Assembly (NCBI GenBank): GCA_003254885.1
Contig: QANT01005302.1
Coordinates: forward strand, 1 to 64,000
Direction of reading: 5' to 3'
DNA: 64,000 nucleotides
From: Purshia tridentata
Taxonomy: Eukaryota > Streptophyta > Magnoliopsida > Rosales > Rosaceae
Made by a program: the position numbers and the translations under genes
Notes under the pieces: model-generated
Databases searched by the model: none
What the model was told of the DNA's origin: nothing
Seen by the model: the letters and a program-made list of their open reading frames with translations, nothing else
Shown here: positions 54,515 through 64,000 of the stretch, piece after piece
How the letters are laid out: each line of letters opens with the position of its first letter
How positions within the stretch are numbered: position 1 is the stretch's first letter

Positions 54515-55530
54515 TTAGTAAATTAAATTACACTTTGCACCCATCAAGTATAAATCGTTTTTTACTTTGGTTTCCGATGTTCAAAATGTTTCAATGTAAA
54601 ACCTGAAATTTATGAAAATTGGAATGTGCCACTTCTGTTGACTTTCTGTTAAATTTGATTGTATATAACATGTGTGGAATTCACTTACACTGATGTGCAC
54701 AGTAAATTTATGCCAAGTGAAAAAAAATTAAAAAAAACCAACTAAATTTTTATATGTTAAGAAAATAAAAATCAATTAAAAATGAAAAAAAAAAAAAAAA
54801 CTCTTCATTTTTGGTGCCTCACCTACCTCCCTCCACCCTTCCATTTCTCCCTCATTCATTCCCTCGACCCTCCAGGCAGATCTGTCCACTACTTGATCCC
54901 AACCCTCAACCCAACTTACCAATAACGGGTCCAAATACATCAGAGACAATCTTTGGGCAATGGGACAACTAGCACAATGGCAAAAATTTCCTACACTATA
55001 CGACAATAATTGTTCTTCTATTCCAAGATCCACCACAATATTGCAAGAAGAAATCTTGACTTGCATCCCAATAGTGATGATTAGTATGTTAGAAATTAGA
55101 ACTCGAAACTCGAAAGAGATGAGGGAGAGAAGTGAGTTGGGTGACGAGGGAGGAGTGGGTCTAAACAGATATCTACCATAGGAGAAGATGATGAAACTAA
55201 GAACGATAGAGATGTAGGGATTAGTACGAGATACTTTTTTATGTTTAGTTTTAATGTTAACTTTCAAATTTTTTAATATATGATAGTTAAGTTATCTTCT
55301 TCTAATTTCTTTTTTGTGTATTTTGTTTGTCCATGTGACATATTTTATTGTGAATGTCAGGAAAAATGGGTCTCACACATGCCACATTGTCAAAACTAAC
55401 AGGAAAGTACATAAGGGGCACATTTTCATTTTCATAAATTTTAGGTTTTATATTAAAACATTTTGAACATCAGATACCAAAATGAAAAACGACATATACA
55501 TGAAAGGTGCAAAGTTTAATTGACCCTTAA
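54515..55530. mobile_element. Non-autonomous Mutator-like element with about 200-bp terminal inverted repeats
   Basis: The left terminus (attacactttgcacccatca, tactttggtttccgatgttc, aaaatgtttcaatgtaaaac, aaatttatgaaaattgg, aatgtgccac) is matched in inverted orientation by the right terminus ending at about 55530 (read on the minus strand: aaactttgcacctttcatg, cattttggtatctgatgttc, aaaatgttttaatataaaac, aaatttatgaaaatg, aatgtgcccc), continuing for about 200 bp each side. The interior (54810-55200) is less AT-rich, with no transposase. A 9-bp target duplication is not obvious. Long inverted ends and a unique interior are typical of MULEs, and the interior could be captured host DNA. Confidence 0.7.
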
Positions 55531-58497
55531 GTTTAATAACGTTTTTGAACGAAGCAAATGACTATTTGGAGACTGGCACAGCAGCAGCTCTCATATTATC
55601 ACATACACATGTAAAGAACTAGCCAGGTAGACTCAACTAAAGTTAATTTTCATATATATATATATAGTTGTTTTCAGCTAAAATCAAGCCTCATAAAATT
55701 CAAGATAGTCGTTTTCAGTGTTTAAGTGCCATCGTTTTCTTAACAGATAAGATATATATGTTTTTGTAGTGGCTTAAAAATAAATGAATAAAAAACTCAT
55801 CACCCAGCTTAAGCTTAAGAAGGCTTCTTTAAGATATTAGATATTTGATTAAATAGTATTTGTCTCACTCAATATATGGCAGGAGGAACATGTCATTGTA
55901 TTATAGTTGTGGTATTACATGATGTTGCCGGCTTCTTAACCACTCACTTTTAATCTAAGAGAAAGAGCGAGAGAGGGAAAGAGATCAAGGGTGGCTAAAA
56001 AGTCACTTCAATTATGTGGTACTACAATGTAATACAATGTCATGATTCTCTAGCATTACCCTTAAAAAACTATTTGAGAAAGTTGAGAACAATATATAGC
56101 TTAAATCTAATGATGAGAACACAGTTTAGTGGGGTCAAAATTGACCCCTCAATTATGCATTTTGCCATGTGGATCCACAAATCATGTGTGGCATGTATGA
56201 TGTATGTGATGCCCACACTCTAAAGCTACAATGACATCTCTAGAAGCCTTGGAGATCAAATTCAGAATGCTATACACGCGCAGTGATCGAGGATATGCAG
56301 AGATTGCTTTTTTTATGATAAGCAAAAAGAAGAAAGGGATGAGGTGATGGATTGTGGTTATGGGTGCAGTGTTGCTATTGTGATAATGCTGTCTACTGCA
56401 CACAGTTTGCTTTTTGTGTGCTTAGAAGATAGCGAGTAAGTAAAAGAACAAAGAACATGGATGTTGGTGGTGTGTGGGACCTGTCCACCAGATGGGAGGT
56501 GAGATTTTATAGTGACATGCACTTTCATATTTTTTTTTTTGACCAAAGACATGCACTTTCATATTTATAATATCCTTTTGATCTCATATATATATATATA
56601 TATCTCTCTCTTGGCTCGATCTGTCTTTTTTGTGTTGCAATTATGCATTTATATATCTAAGAATGGCAATAGATCGAGCAGATCAGTAAGGTATGGTTTG
56701 TAACTTTGTCATTCTCATCCATGTTCCCACCTCTATACCTTTTTCTTTTTGGGAAAAGTTTCCCTTGCTATGATGGTCATAAGTGTATCATAATTACATT
56801 ATAGTACACATAATAACATAGATTAGCATATTACATGCATATATAAGAAAACGATATATTTGTAGACAAAGTCTAAAACAAACATTCAGAATTCTAAATG
56901 TCAACAAACAATAGCTTAATAAACATTATTTACAACTTTAAAGATTGAGTTGTATATTCTGTTTAAATTCTTAAACTAGAAGGTCAATGAAAGATAAATA
57001 ATTGCTGTTTTCGTGATCAAACAGTTGAAAAAAAAACTGCATGTGATATAGAAATGTATTGATCCTTTGTGTCCATGTCCTACATATAAATGTTTTATGA
57101 CAAGACGATCAAATGACACCACTTAATTAATTTTAAACAATAAGTTTTCCAAGGACAAATTTTCCAACATATGATACTAGGAAAAGTATGTTCAACTAAT
57201 TAATTAGTTGCATGTCCTAATCATGCATGCATATATGCAAAATGTAATTATGTAATATATTAAATATGTATCTACTATGGATATATATATAGCATGTTAC
57301 ACACAGTGGTAGAATTCTGACAAAAATATAAATCCATGTGCAAGAAAACCTAGTTAGGCTATGGACCTTTTTTTTCTCAAATTTCTGGAAAATTTCTTTT
57401 TGATAATCATGAAAAATGATTCTTTATGCATAATCCAATCCTGCAGCCCAAACTATATTAAAAAGTTAAATAAGTAGGTGCATGGTTCCTTAAGATTTAC
57501 TTTGAAATTAAGAACGCAAAAAGAAACATGATATGACAAAATTAGGTTGGGTTGCTTCATGTATAAGAATAATCAGACCTTTAGTCTAATCTCTGCCATG
57601 ATAATTTATTGCTTGACTCATATATTTTATCATCTGTGCAGTAAAGTTTACAAAATAGATTTTTATTTAGACTAACCTAAACCCTAGTCAGCCTTTCCTT
57701 GCTTTTGTATTCATGTTCACTTTTTTTTATTTTTATATACCCTTACCTAGCTTTGAGGCATTTAATAATAAGTTCCTTCTTCTCAAAAGAAAAAGAAAAA
57801 TTCCTTGCAAAAACAAGTCTCTGTCAATTGCAACTCGGTGACTATTTTTTTGGCCAGGATAACTCAGTGACAATTAATTAAGCTAAATGCAATATATATT
57901 GTCTCTTTTAAATGTAACTATGACTACTCAGTACTCACTGATTGTTGCATCAATATTACGCAAACATCCACGGGGCGGGAAGGTATATGAGCCAAGCCTA
58001 GTAACGATGAAGAGGTGGAATATTAGGCCTGAGGAAGATAAATCCTACTTAAGCAAGCAACCAAACAATTCTAAAAGATCAAGACTCATAACTCTCTAAG
58101 ATCTTTACTACTTCTAACTCCTCAGATTATGATTGTGATCGACTCATAGGAACCACGGCATCCGTTGAAACCATAACAAGACAATTTTTTATACCAAGAA
58201 ATCCGTAGAAATTGAGAGCATCATGCATTTCAGTTTTCTAATTCTCTTAGGTTGTTACTATGTTTCTTTTATTTCATTTTATTCAATTTTAGGTAATTCT
58301 TGAGAAAATGTCATGGTTTTTCTCAAGAATTTGGGATCAAAACCCTTGTTGTTTTGTTGGAAATAATATGAGTATGTTATTTTGATTCACATATTGTTAG
58401 TCTAGATTCAATTTTTTTTCTTTACTTTCCGTTTATATATTAGCCTTATTGCTTTATTAGATTAGAATAGTGTTAGATTAGAATAGTGTTAGATTAT
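55531..58497. other. Gene-free spacer
   Basis: About 3 kb with no supported gene. Contains short AT microsatellites (near 55650 and 56585-56602), a 20-bp direct repeat acatgcactttcatatttNt (56515 and 56548), and no RNA gene that I can recognise. Confidence 0.45.
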
Positions 58498-59181
58498 GGG
58501 AAATTATATTTGTACCCAACAATTTAATTTCTTGTTTTACCCAACACAAATTTAATACTTGAATGAACAATTATAGTTTCTATGTTAAAATGACCATTGA
58601 TGACATTTTATTTATAAAAAAATAACGGAATCTTCTTTCTATATATACCCAAAATTTCATTTCTTTCTCTTTCTCCTTCCTTCTATGTCTTCAACATCCC
58701 ACCTGTATCATACGGTGGTCCATGTATGAATATGATGACATTTTTTGTCTACCGCCTTCCGAACATTTGCATTATATTCGGCAAATGCCTTTTGGATGTT
58801 TGCATTATATTTGGAGGACTCTTGTCAAACAATGCACGAACTCAAAACTGTTCATGACAATTTCAGCCCCTTTCTTTCTCTCTCTTCCCTCCTCCTACCT
58901 CTCTTTTCGATTTGAAAAGAGGCCGATTAGCAACCTTGTCGGCCTCCAGATCGGTGGACTAGGGAAGCTTTAATCTTTCAGACCCACTGCCTGAAAGAGA
59001 GGAAGGAAAAAGACATAGGAAAAAGAAGAGAAAGGAAGAAATAAAATGTTGAGTATAGAAAAAAGTTTGAATTTTTTTTTTTTAAAAAAAAGTCATTTAT
59101 GGTCATTTTATTATATGACAAAATTGATTAAAATAGTGTTGGATAAGAAAAGAAGATGGTTGGTTATATGTAAACTTTCTC
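58498..59181. mobile_element. Inverted-repeat element upstream of CNGC, probably Mutator-like
   Basis: Left end gggaaattatatttgtaccc followed by aacaatttaatttcttg, ttacccaacac; right end read on the minus strand gagaaagtttacatataacc, then aaccatcttcttttcttat, ccaacacta. The inverted ends run about 50 bp and flank a 600-bp interior with CT-rich and GC-richer parts. Inside, a 20-bp motif repeats (atttgcattatattcgg / gtttgcattatatttgg, 58765-58815). It ends only about 160 bp above the CNGC leader exon. No clear target duplication. Confidence 0.5.
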
Positions 59182-59339
59182 ATTTTAATTTTGGGTTTGA
59201 GTGTAAACTGTAAAGAGTGTAGTGTAGTAGGGATGAAAATAAATTAGTTGGATTTAAATAACAGCAGCCTAAAATTTAATATTTTTTAATAAAAATGCAA
59301 GGTGTCATAACCGTTATAACGGTCCGACTCTCCTAAATC

Positions 59340-59480
59340 ACCCAGCCTTCCCTGCTCCCTAGTACCCGCCTTTTTTATCTCTCAAAATCCCACCTTTGTT
59401 CTCCTCCCCTCAAACCTTAATCCTTACAAGATCTTCCAAGAGCTTTATTATTTAGAGAATCAAAGCTGAATATTATCAAT
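59340..59480 (+). other. Probable non-coding first exon of the CNGC gene
   Basis: A CT-rich stretch (ctctcaaaatcccacctttg, ctcctcccctcaaacc) leads to tattatcaat|gtaagttc, a strong donor after 59480. Coding begins at 60547 after an intron. Placement is inferred from base composition, donor and distance. Confidence 0.45.
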
Positions 59481-60546
59481 GTAAGTTCATCCTTTTATTA
59501 TACATTTGTTTTTTTTTTTTCTTCTTCATTCTGATTTCAAATGTTAAAATTATGGAAACAAGTTGAACTATTTTGGTTCCTTTTTTCTGGGTTTTTCCTC
59601 TTTTACGATTTTAATGGATAAAATTAATCAGCTGGCAAGTTTTGTTTTCGAAATTTCCCTGCACAATTAGAACTAGAAATTCAAAAATGGAATGGGATTG
59701 CATGTAAAGCATTTGGAACAAAGAATTTATATGTAACCAGATATTAATAAAAAAGGGATGTTTTGAGAAACCCATATAACAGTTTGGTCAAGTTAATTGC
59801 TATTGCGAATCAATGAGATGGCTTTACCGATTTTGTCAAAAATTGAAATACTTTTGTTGGTTTGGTCTTGGCTGCATCATTTTGTATGATTATTTTGCAA
59901 GCCCTCAGGTCTCATGATTGTCTCCTTTCTCTCCCCCTTTCTTTTGTTTTCTCGTCTTTCATTTTTCTCAGGAAGTGAAAAATGAAAAGGAAAAATAAGT
60001 ACTAAAGATGTTTAAAGACAACCAAAAATACAATTAAATAAGAAACATAAACATCACCTGAAGCATAAATCTCAATCCTCGAGCTCCAAGGTAGAGCAAC
60101 ATGACACACAGCCCAGAAAATATGGAAGCATGATTACCATATTGTTTTTGTTAATTTTATTTGATTTTCAAAAGCGCTAGTGATTGGATGGTGAAGCATA
60201 CGGCCAAAGATATGGATCCTGAAGCATGAGTGCATGACTACCATGTTGTTATATTATTAAATCATAGACAAGTAACTGCATTCTGTTCTGTCTAGTTGTT
60301 TTTCTTTCAGTTTTCTTAAACAATATCTAATGAATCAGCTATGCATTCGAGCTCAGAGACTGAAGTGCAGTTTTCCTTTTTCTGCTTTCTAACGTATACC
60401 ATGGAAGAATTTCATCTATTTGTTCCAATGGAATAATTTGTACTGATTGAAATTTGTGCTTTTTTATGCCACTCAGTGACTTGACTTGAGACTTTCCTGT
60501 GAATTCTCACATTCTAGCCTGGTATCTATGTAACTGATTGTCCAAA

Positions 60547-63500
60547 ATGTTTGATTGTGCTGGAAAGTCACAGTATATTGGTGGCCAGAAGGAGAAATTT
60601 GTGAGGTATGGAATATACTTTAGAATATACTTTATGTCTACTATTCCTTGCCTTTTGCTTTCTGTTTTTCCTTTTTTCTTCAAGAGATTATAATTGCATG
60701 TAGACATTATCTGAGACTTTGGGTTAACTAGAAAGTGTCAGCAACTTGGCTTAGTGAACCAATGAGTAGTAATATAGAACACTGAGTTTTACCACTTTGA
60801 GCAAAATAAAAAGTGGTTTTCATGGTATATTGATTGATGGCAAAATTCAGTGCTCATGGTTGACAAATTTTCTAGTGGTTTGCAGCTGATAGTCTTGAAA
60901 TGTTTTTCCAACAGATTCTTCATGGTATATTGATTAATGGTATTGATTTCCCATAGAATATATCCTTATAGAGGTGGTGACTGAACTTTACCATCTTCAA
61001 TTACTCTGGATTTTCTTGATTTGGCTGCTTTGGGTGGTTATGCTAATCCCTGAGACCATGAAAAATTTCAGTTTTATTCAAATTCTGAAGGATTTCTTAT
61101 TTTGATGATGAAAATTTATACTTTTCAATAATTAGCCAATGAATTCTAATTCACCTTCATAGAAGCATGAACTTGTAGCCTATCTATGATTTAATGTGTC
61201 AACTAAGTTGCTGGTAACTAATTGCAGGTGCTCACACATAAAATATATTTACTCAATATTTCTTAATTAGAACCATCTGGTTATGCATTTTCGTAAGCAT
61301 AAAACTAGGACATTAACTGGTGTCTAAGATATAACATCTCTCAAATAGCAAAATTGCAGAATTGATGCCACACATTCTAGATCTCTTTGTCCAAAGAGGC
61401 TAATGGATGGATTCTTGTTATTGCAAAATTCAATGATGTATTATCATTTTGGCATATGTTGGCATGGACCTGCAGGTTGGATGATTTGGATTCTTCACTT
61501 TCGATGAGTCCTAATACCGATAAAATGAAGAAATGTGGATTTAATATAGAGGCATTACCTTTTACTAGTCGTGGAAAGAAAAATCCATCAAAATCATTTA
61601 AGTATGGAGTTCAGAAGGGATCAGATGGACTAATGACATTTGGCAGATCATTAAGAACTGGGGTCACCCGTGCAGTGTTCCCAGAAGACCTTAGAGTGTC
61701 TGATAGAAAGATATTTGACCCACAAGACAAGTCCCTCCTCTTATGGAACAGACTTTTTGTCATATCATGTATCTTTGCAATATCCATTGATCCTTTGTTT
61801 TTTTATCTTCCAATCTTTGATTACGATGACGAGTGCCTCACTATGGATCATAAATTAGCAGCCACAACTACAACTTTGCGGTCATTAATAGATGCTTTCT
61901 ACCTTATTCGCATGAGTTTACAATTTCGCACAGCTTATATTGCACCATCATCTCGGGTTTTCGGAAGAGGTGAACTTGTGATAGATCCTGCAGAGATAGC
62001 AAATCGATATCTACACCGTTATTTCTTTGTTGATTTGGTTTCCGTGCTGCCCATACCACAGGTTTGAAAACATTCTTATCTTCTACTAGTTTTCATGCTT
62101 TTATGAATATAGAGCTTTCTTATATCTAATGCTTTAATTTGTTGCAATGTTCTTTCCTTCAAGAGGCTCTATCAACAAAGTCTTCAATCAGGATCATATT
62201 CATTTGACAAGGAAATTATTTAAATCCCATATATGTGTACCCATTAAACCTTTTTCTCACAGATATCTATTTTTTGAATTAAACTAACTTTCTTAGTAAA
62301 GAGTGGTTTGCACTGCCTTGCAGGTGCTCGTATCCAATGTTATTGTTAAAATAATATTCCTTATTTTCCTATCTTAAATATTTAGGTACATAAAGTAAAA
62401 TAGTAAATATATATATACATGTGGCTTCAAGTGTACCTGAAGGTTTTTCGCATATATATATATAAATTCAGCTTCTTTTTTGTTGGTTGAAACAATGCTT
62501 TGCCTATTTACTACCCATTAGAGAATAAGTTTTTCACTGCAAGGGAAAGAATGAGATAGTTGATTAACAAAGTGACTATAGATGGTCATGGGGTTCTCAA
62601 CCCGTGTGGTTGCCAGTTGCCACACTTGACAGACATTTTCTTTCATTACTCCATTTGTGTTTTGAACTCAATTCCTCCCTACATAAGAGCTCACAGTAAG
62701 CTTTCATCATAATTGTACTGTGTTGTAGCCTCTTAAATTGCTTAGTACATTATTTGTTACTTCAATAGCATTGCAACTCCAATAGCTTATTGCTACATTC
62801 TATAAGCTAAGTTGGAGAGAAATAAACTTTTGCATTTTAAAAAAAGAAAATGGTTCTTGGATTTATCTTGTTTTTTCATTATCTGCAGATTGTGGTTTGG
62901 AGATATTTGCACAGATCAAAAGGTGCCGAGGTATTGGCTACGAAACAGGCATTGCTATTGGTTGTCTGGTTTCAGTTAGTGCCACGATTTATCCGGTTAT
63001 TAGTTTTAAATAATGACCTTAAAAAGAGTTCGGGTGCTTTTGCCGAAAGTGCTTGGGCTGGAGCTGCATACTATTTGCTTTGGTTTCTGCTTGCTTCCCA
63101 AGTAAGTTTTACTCTCATGTTACATAAGCATACTGTTATACTGCATAACCCATCCCTATTGCGGGTGCTGTCTCTCTCTCTCTCTCTTTCTCTTTGCTTT
63201 TTATTGGGGTTGACATCACATCATCCTTGCTTGTTTCCCTGAGATTGGTACTTAGTTTTTCCATCCTTCCAAGTTAAGGGAAGGTATATATCAGGGGCAC
63301 CAATATCTTATCCAACATGGATCCTTCAAGAAGAGTAGAGTGATATGCATTTCACAGCCAGGGAGCCTTTTTTTAAATTAAAAATCTGATAAGAAGGGCA
63401 ATAATAATATAGATAATTTTCTGTTTGATCACCGGGTGTCGTATATCTGGAATGGTGTGAAAGGAACTGAGATGGTTTTCTGTTCCTCCTTTGTAGGTTA

Positions 63501-64000
63501 GTCATGTAAGTGAAACCTGTCCAGCTAGCTACGGGGTAATGTACAAAGAAGTGATCATAGTCTGAAATCTTAATCATACCAGACCAGAAGGGAGGTGAAA
63601 AAGTTTGAGAAATGATCAGATTGAAATAAATATAAATGAAGTTAATTCATAATGCAATATTGTTGTCTGTAACTATAACGATATTGCATCTATATCTTTG
63701 TCTAAGTATAAATGAACAAACAAAGACAGAGGTATCTGTTTGTTATTTTTTCTTTTTGGCATTTTTGTTTGATCTTCACAATTCAGCCATTCAACATTTT
63801 CCTTAATTAAATTGCCAACAGGAGAATTCCTAGATAAAAAGGAGGGTTGGCTCCAATAGAGAATCGAGTAAGCTCTAATGGTGTTTATAGCAAGAATTAG
63901 CAACACATATTTTGTAATATATATACTATCACATATTAATAACTGAGTAACCATCATGATTGTAGGTGTTGGCTGTTAGCTTGTCAGGCGTTGTAACATC
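60547..64000 (+). CDS. Cyclic nucleotide-gated ion channel, CNGC5/6-like, 5' part
   Basis: Coding exons 60547-60605 (only 59 nt), 61476-62061 and 62889-63101 give the first 286 residues; the gene runs off the window. Exon 1 reads MFDCAGKSQYIGGQKEKFVR, the diagnostic start of the CNGC5/6/9 group, joined in phase to LDDLDSSLSMS. Then come FPEDLRVSDRKIFDPQ, the first membrane helices (LFVISCIFAISIDPLFFYLP), the family signature RTAYIAPSSRVFGRGELV, and the S4-S5 region (FQLVPRFIRLL, FAESAWAGAAYYLLWFLLAS). These are plasma-membrane tetrameric channels for calcium and other cations, controlled by calmodulin and possibly cyclic nucleotides. The next acceptor appears to be at 63964-63965 (tgtag|gtgttgg), but the last 35 bases do not translate to the expected GAFWYLL-type sequence. 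The pore and nucleotide-binding domains lie outside. Confidence 0.9.
63170..63190 (+). repeat. CT microsatellite in CNGC intron
   Basis: A run of TC units shortly after the third coding exon. Similar short CT runs occur at 16300-16314 (PP2C leader) and 37563-37576 (just above the MRS2 exon 4 acceptor). Confidence 0.8.

Noticed and set aside
54776-55267. A 163-codon open frame on the minus strand
   Set aside because: It lies inside the Mutator-like element and reads into its ends; no recognisable protein. It might include captured DNA, which is noted as a finding, but not as a gene.
55531-58497. Possible plant microRNA precursor or long non-coding RNA gene
   Set aside because: I looked for the well-known conserved miRNA sequences (such as miR156, miR164, miR167, miR172 and miR390) and saw none; without expression data nothing supports a gene here.
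61387-61475. Extended N terminus for the CNGC exon 2 frame
   Set aside because: A tgcag acceptor at 61471-61475 and the matching small exon at 60547-60605 explain the true start better; the upstream residues have no family match.

Overview
This is a stretch of plant nuclear DNA. The genes carry GT-AG introns in AT-rich DNA, the protein families are plant ones (HCT, phytocyanin, MRS2, CNGC, PPR), and MITE-like elements are common. Gene content and order suggest a eudicot, probably a woody rosid; a member of the Rosaceae is a guess. Small runs of N (position 2881 and 54307-54309) show it comes from a draft assembly.

Layout. 1-9.4 kb: a tandem pair of minus-strand BAHD acyltransferase genes of the HCT type. 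The left copy (693-2643) is broken by a 2-base insertion next to its catalytic HxxxD motif. The right copy (5460-8259) is intact, but a 171-bp tandem duplication has copied its TATA box and first 23 codons just upstream. 9.4-16.1 kb: a gene-free island of mobile elements, including a 1147-bp hAT-type element with perfect 8-bp target duplications, several foldback elements and a TRIM-like LTR fossil. 16.2-25.2 kb: a ten-exon PP2C phosphatase gene. 25.2-29.8 kb: no gene; it holds a G-box-bearing island and a 141-bp tandem duplication. 30.2-53.5 kb: a denser block with a chloroplast J8-type DnaJ protein (+), an MRS2-type magnesium transporter (+), an 88-residue single-pass membrane protein (-), a mitochondrial-type PPR protein (+), a copper-ligand-less phytocyanin (+), a decayed ZRK-like kinase (-), and a membrane-anchored kinase with about 340 residues between DFG and APE (-). 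From memory, the J8, MRS2, PPR and kinase genes occur in the same order in Arabidopsis around At1g80920-At1g80870, which supports these calls and suggests old microsynteny. 53.5-60.5 kb: two long-TIR Mutator-like non-autonomous elements and the upstream region of the last gene. 60.5-64.0 kb: the first three coding exons of a cyclic nucleotide-gated channel (CNGC5/6-like), which continues past the window.

The genes do not form one pathway. The two HCT copies would act in phenylpropanoid (lignin and chlorogenic ester) metabolism; the others are separate housekeeping or signalling genes. I found no tRNA, rRNA or CRISPR. The oddest signals are structural: small tandem duplications placed exactly over gene starts (HCT promoter and first codons; MRS2 5' UTR exon), and a short foldback element with GTTTGGTTGCC-type arms found once in each of two first introns.
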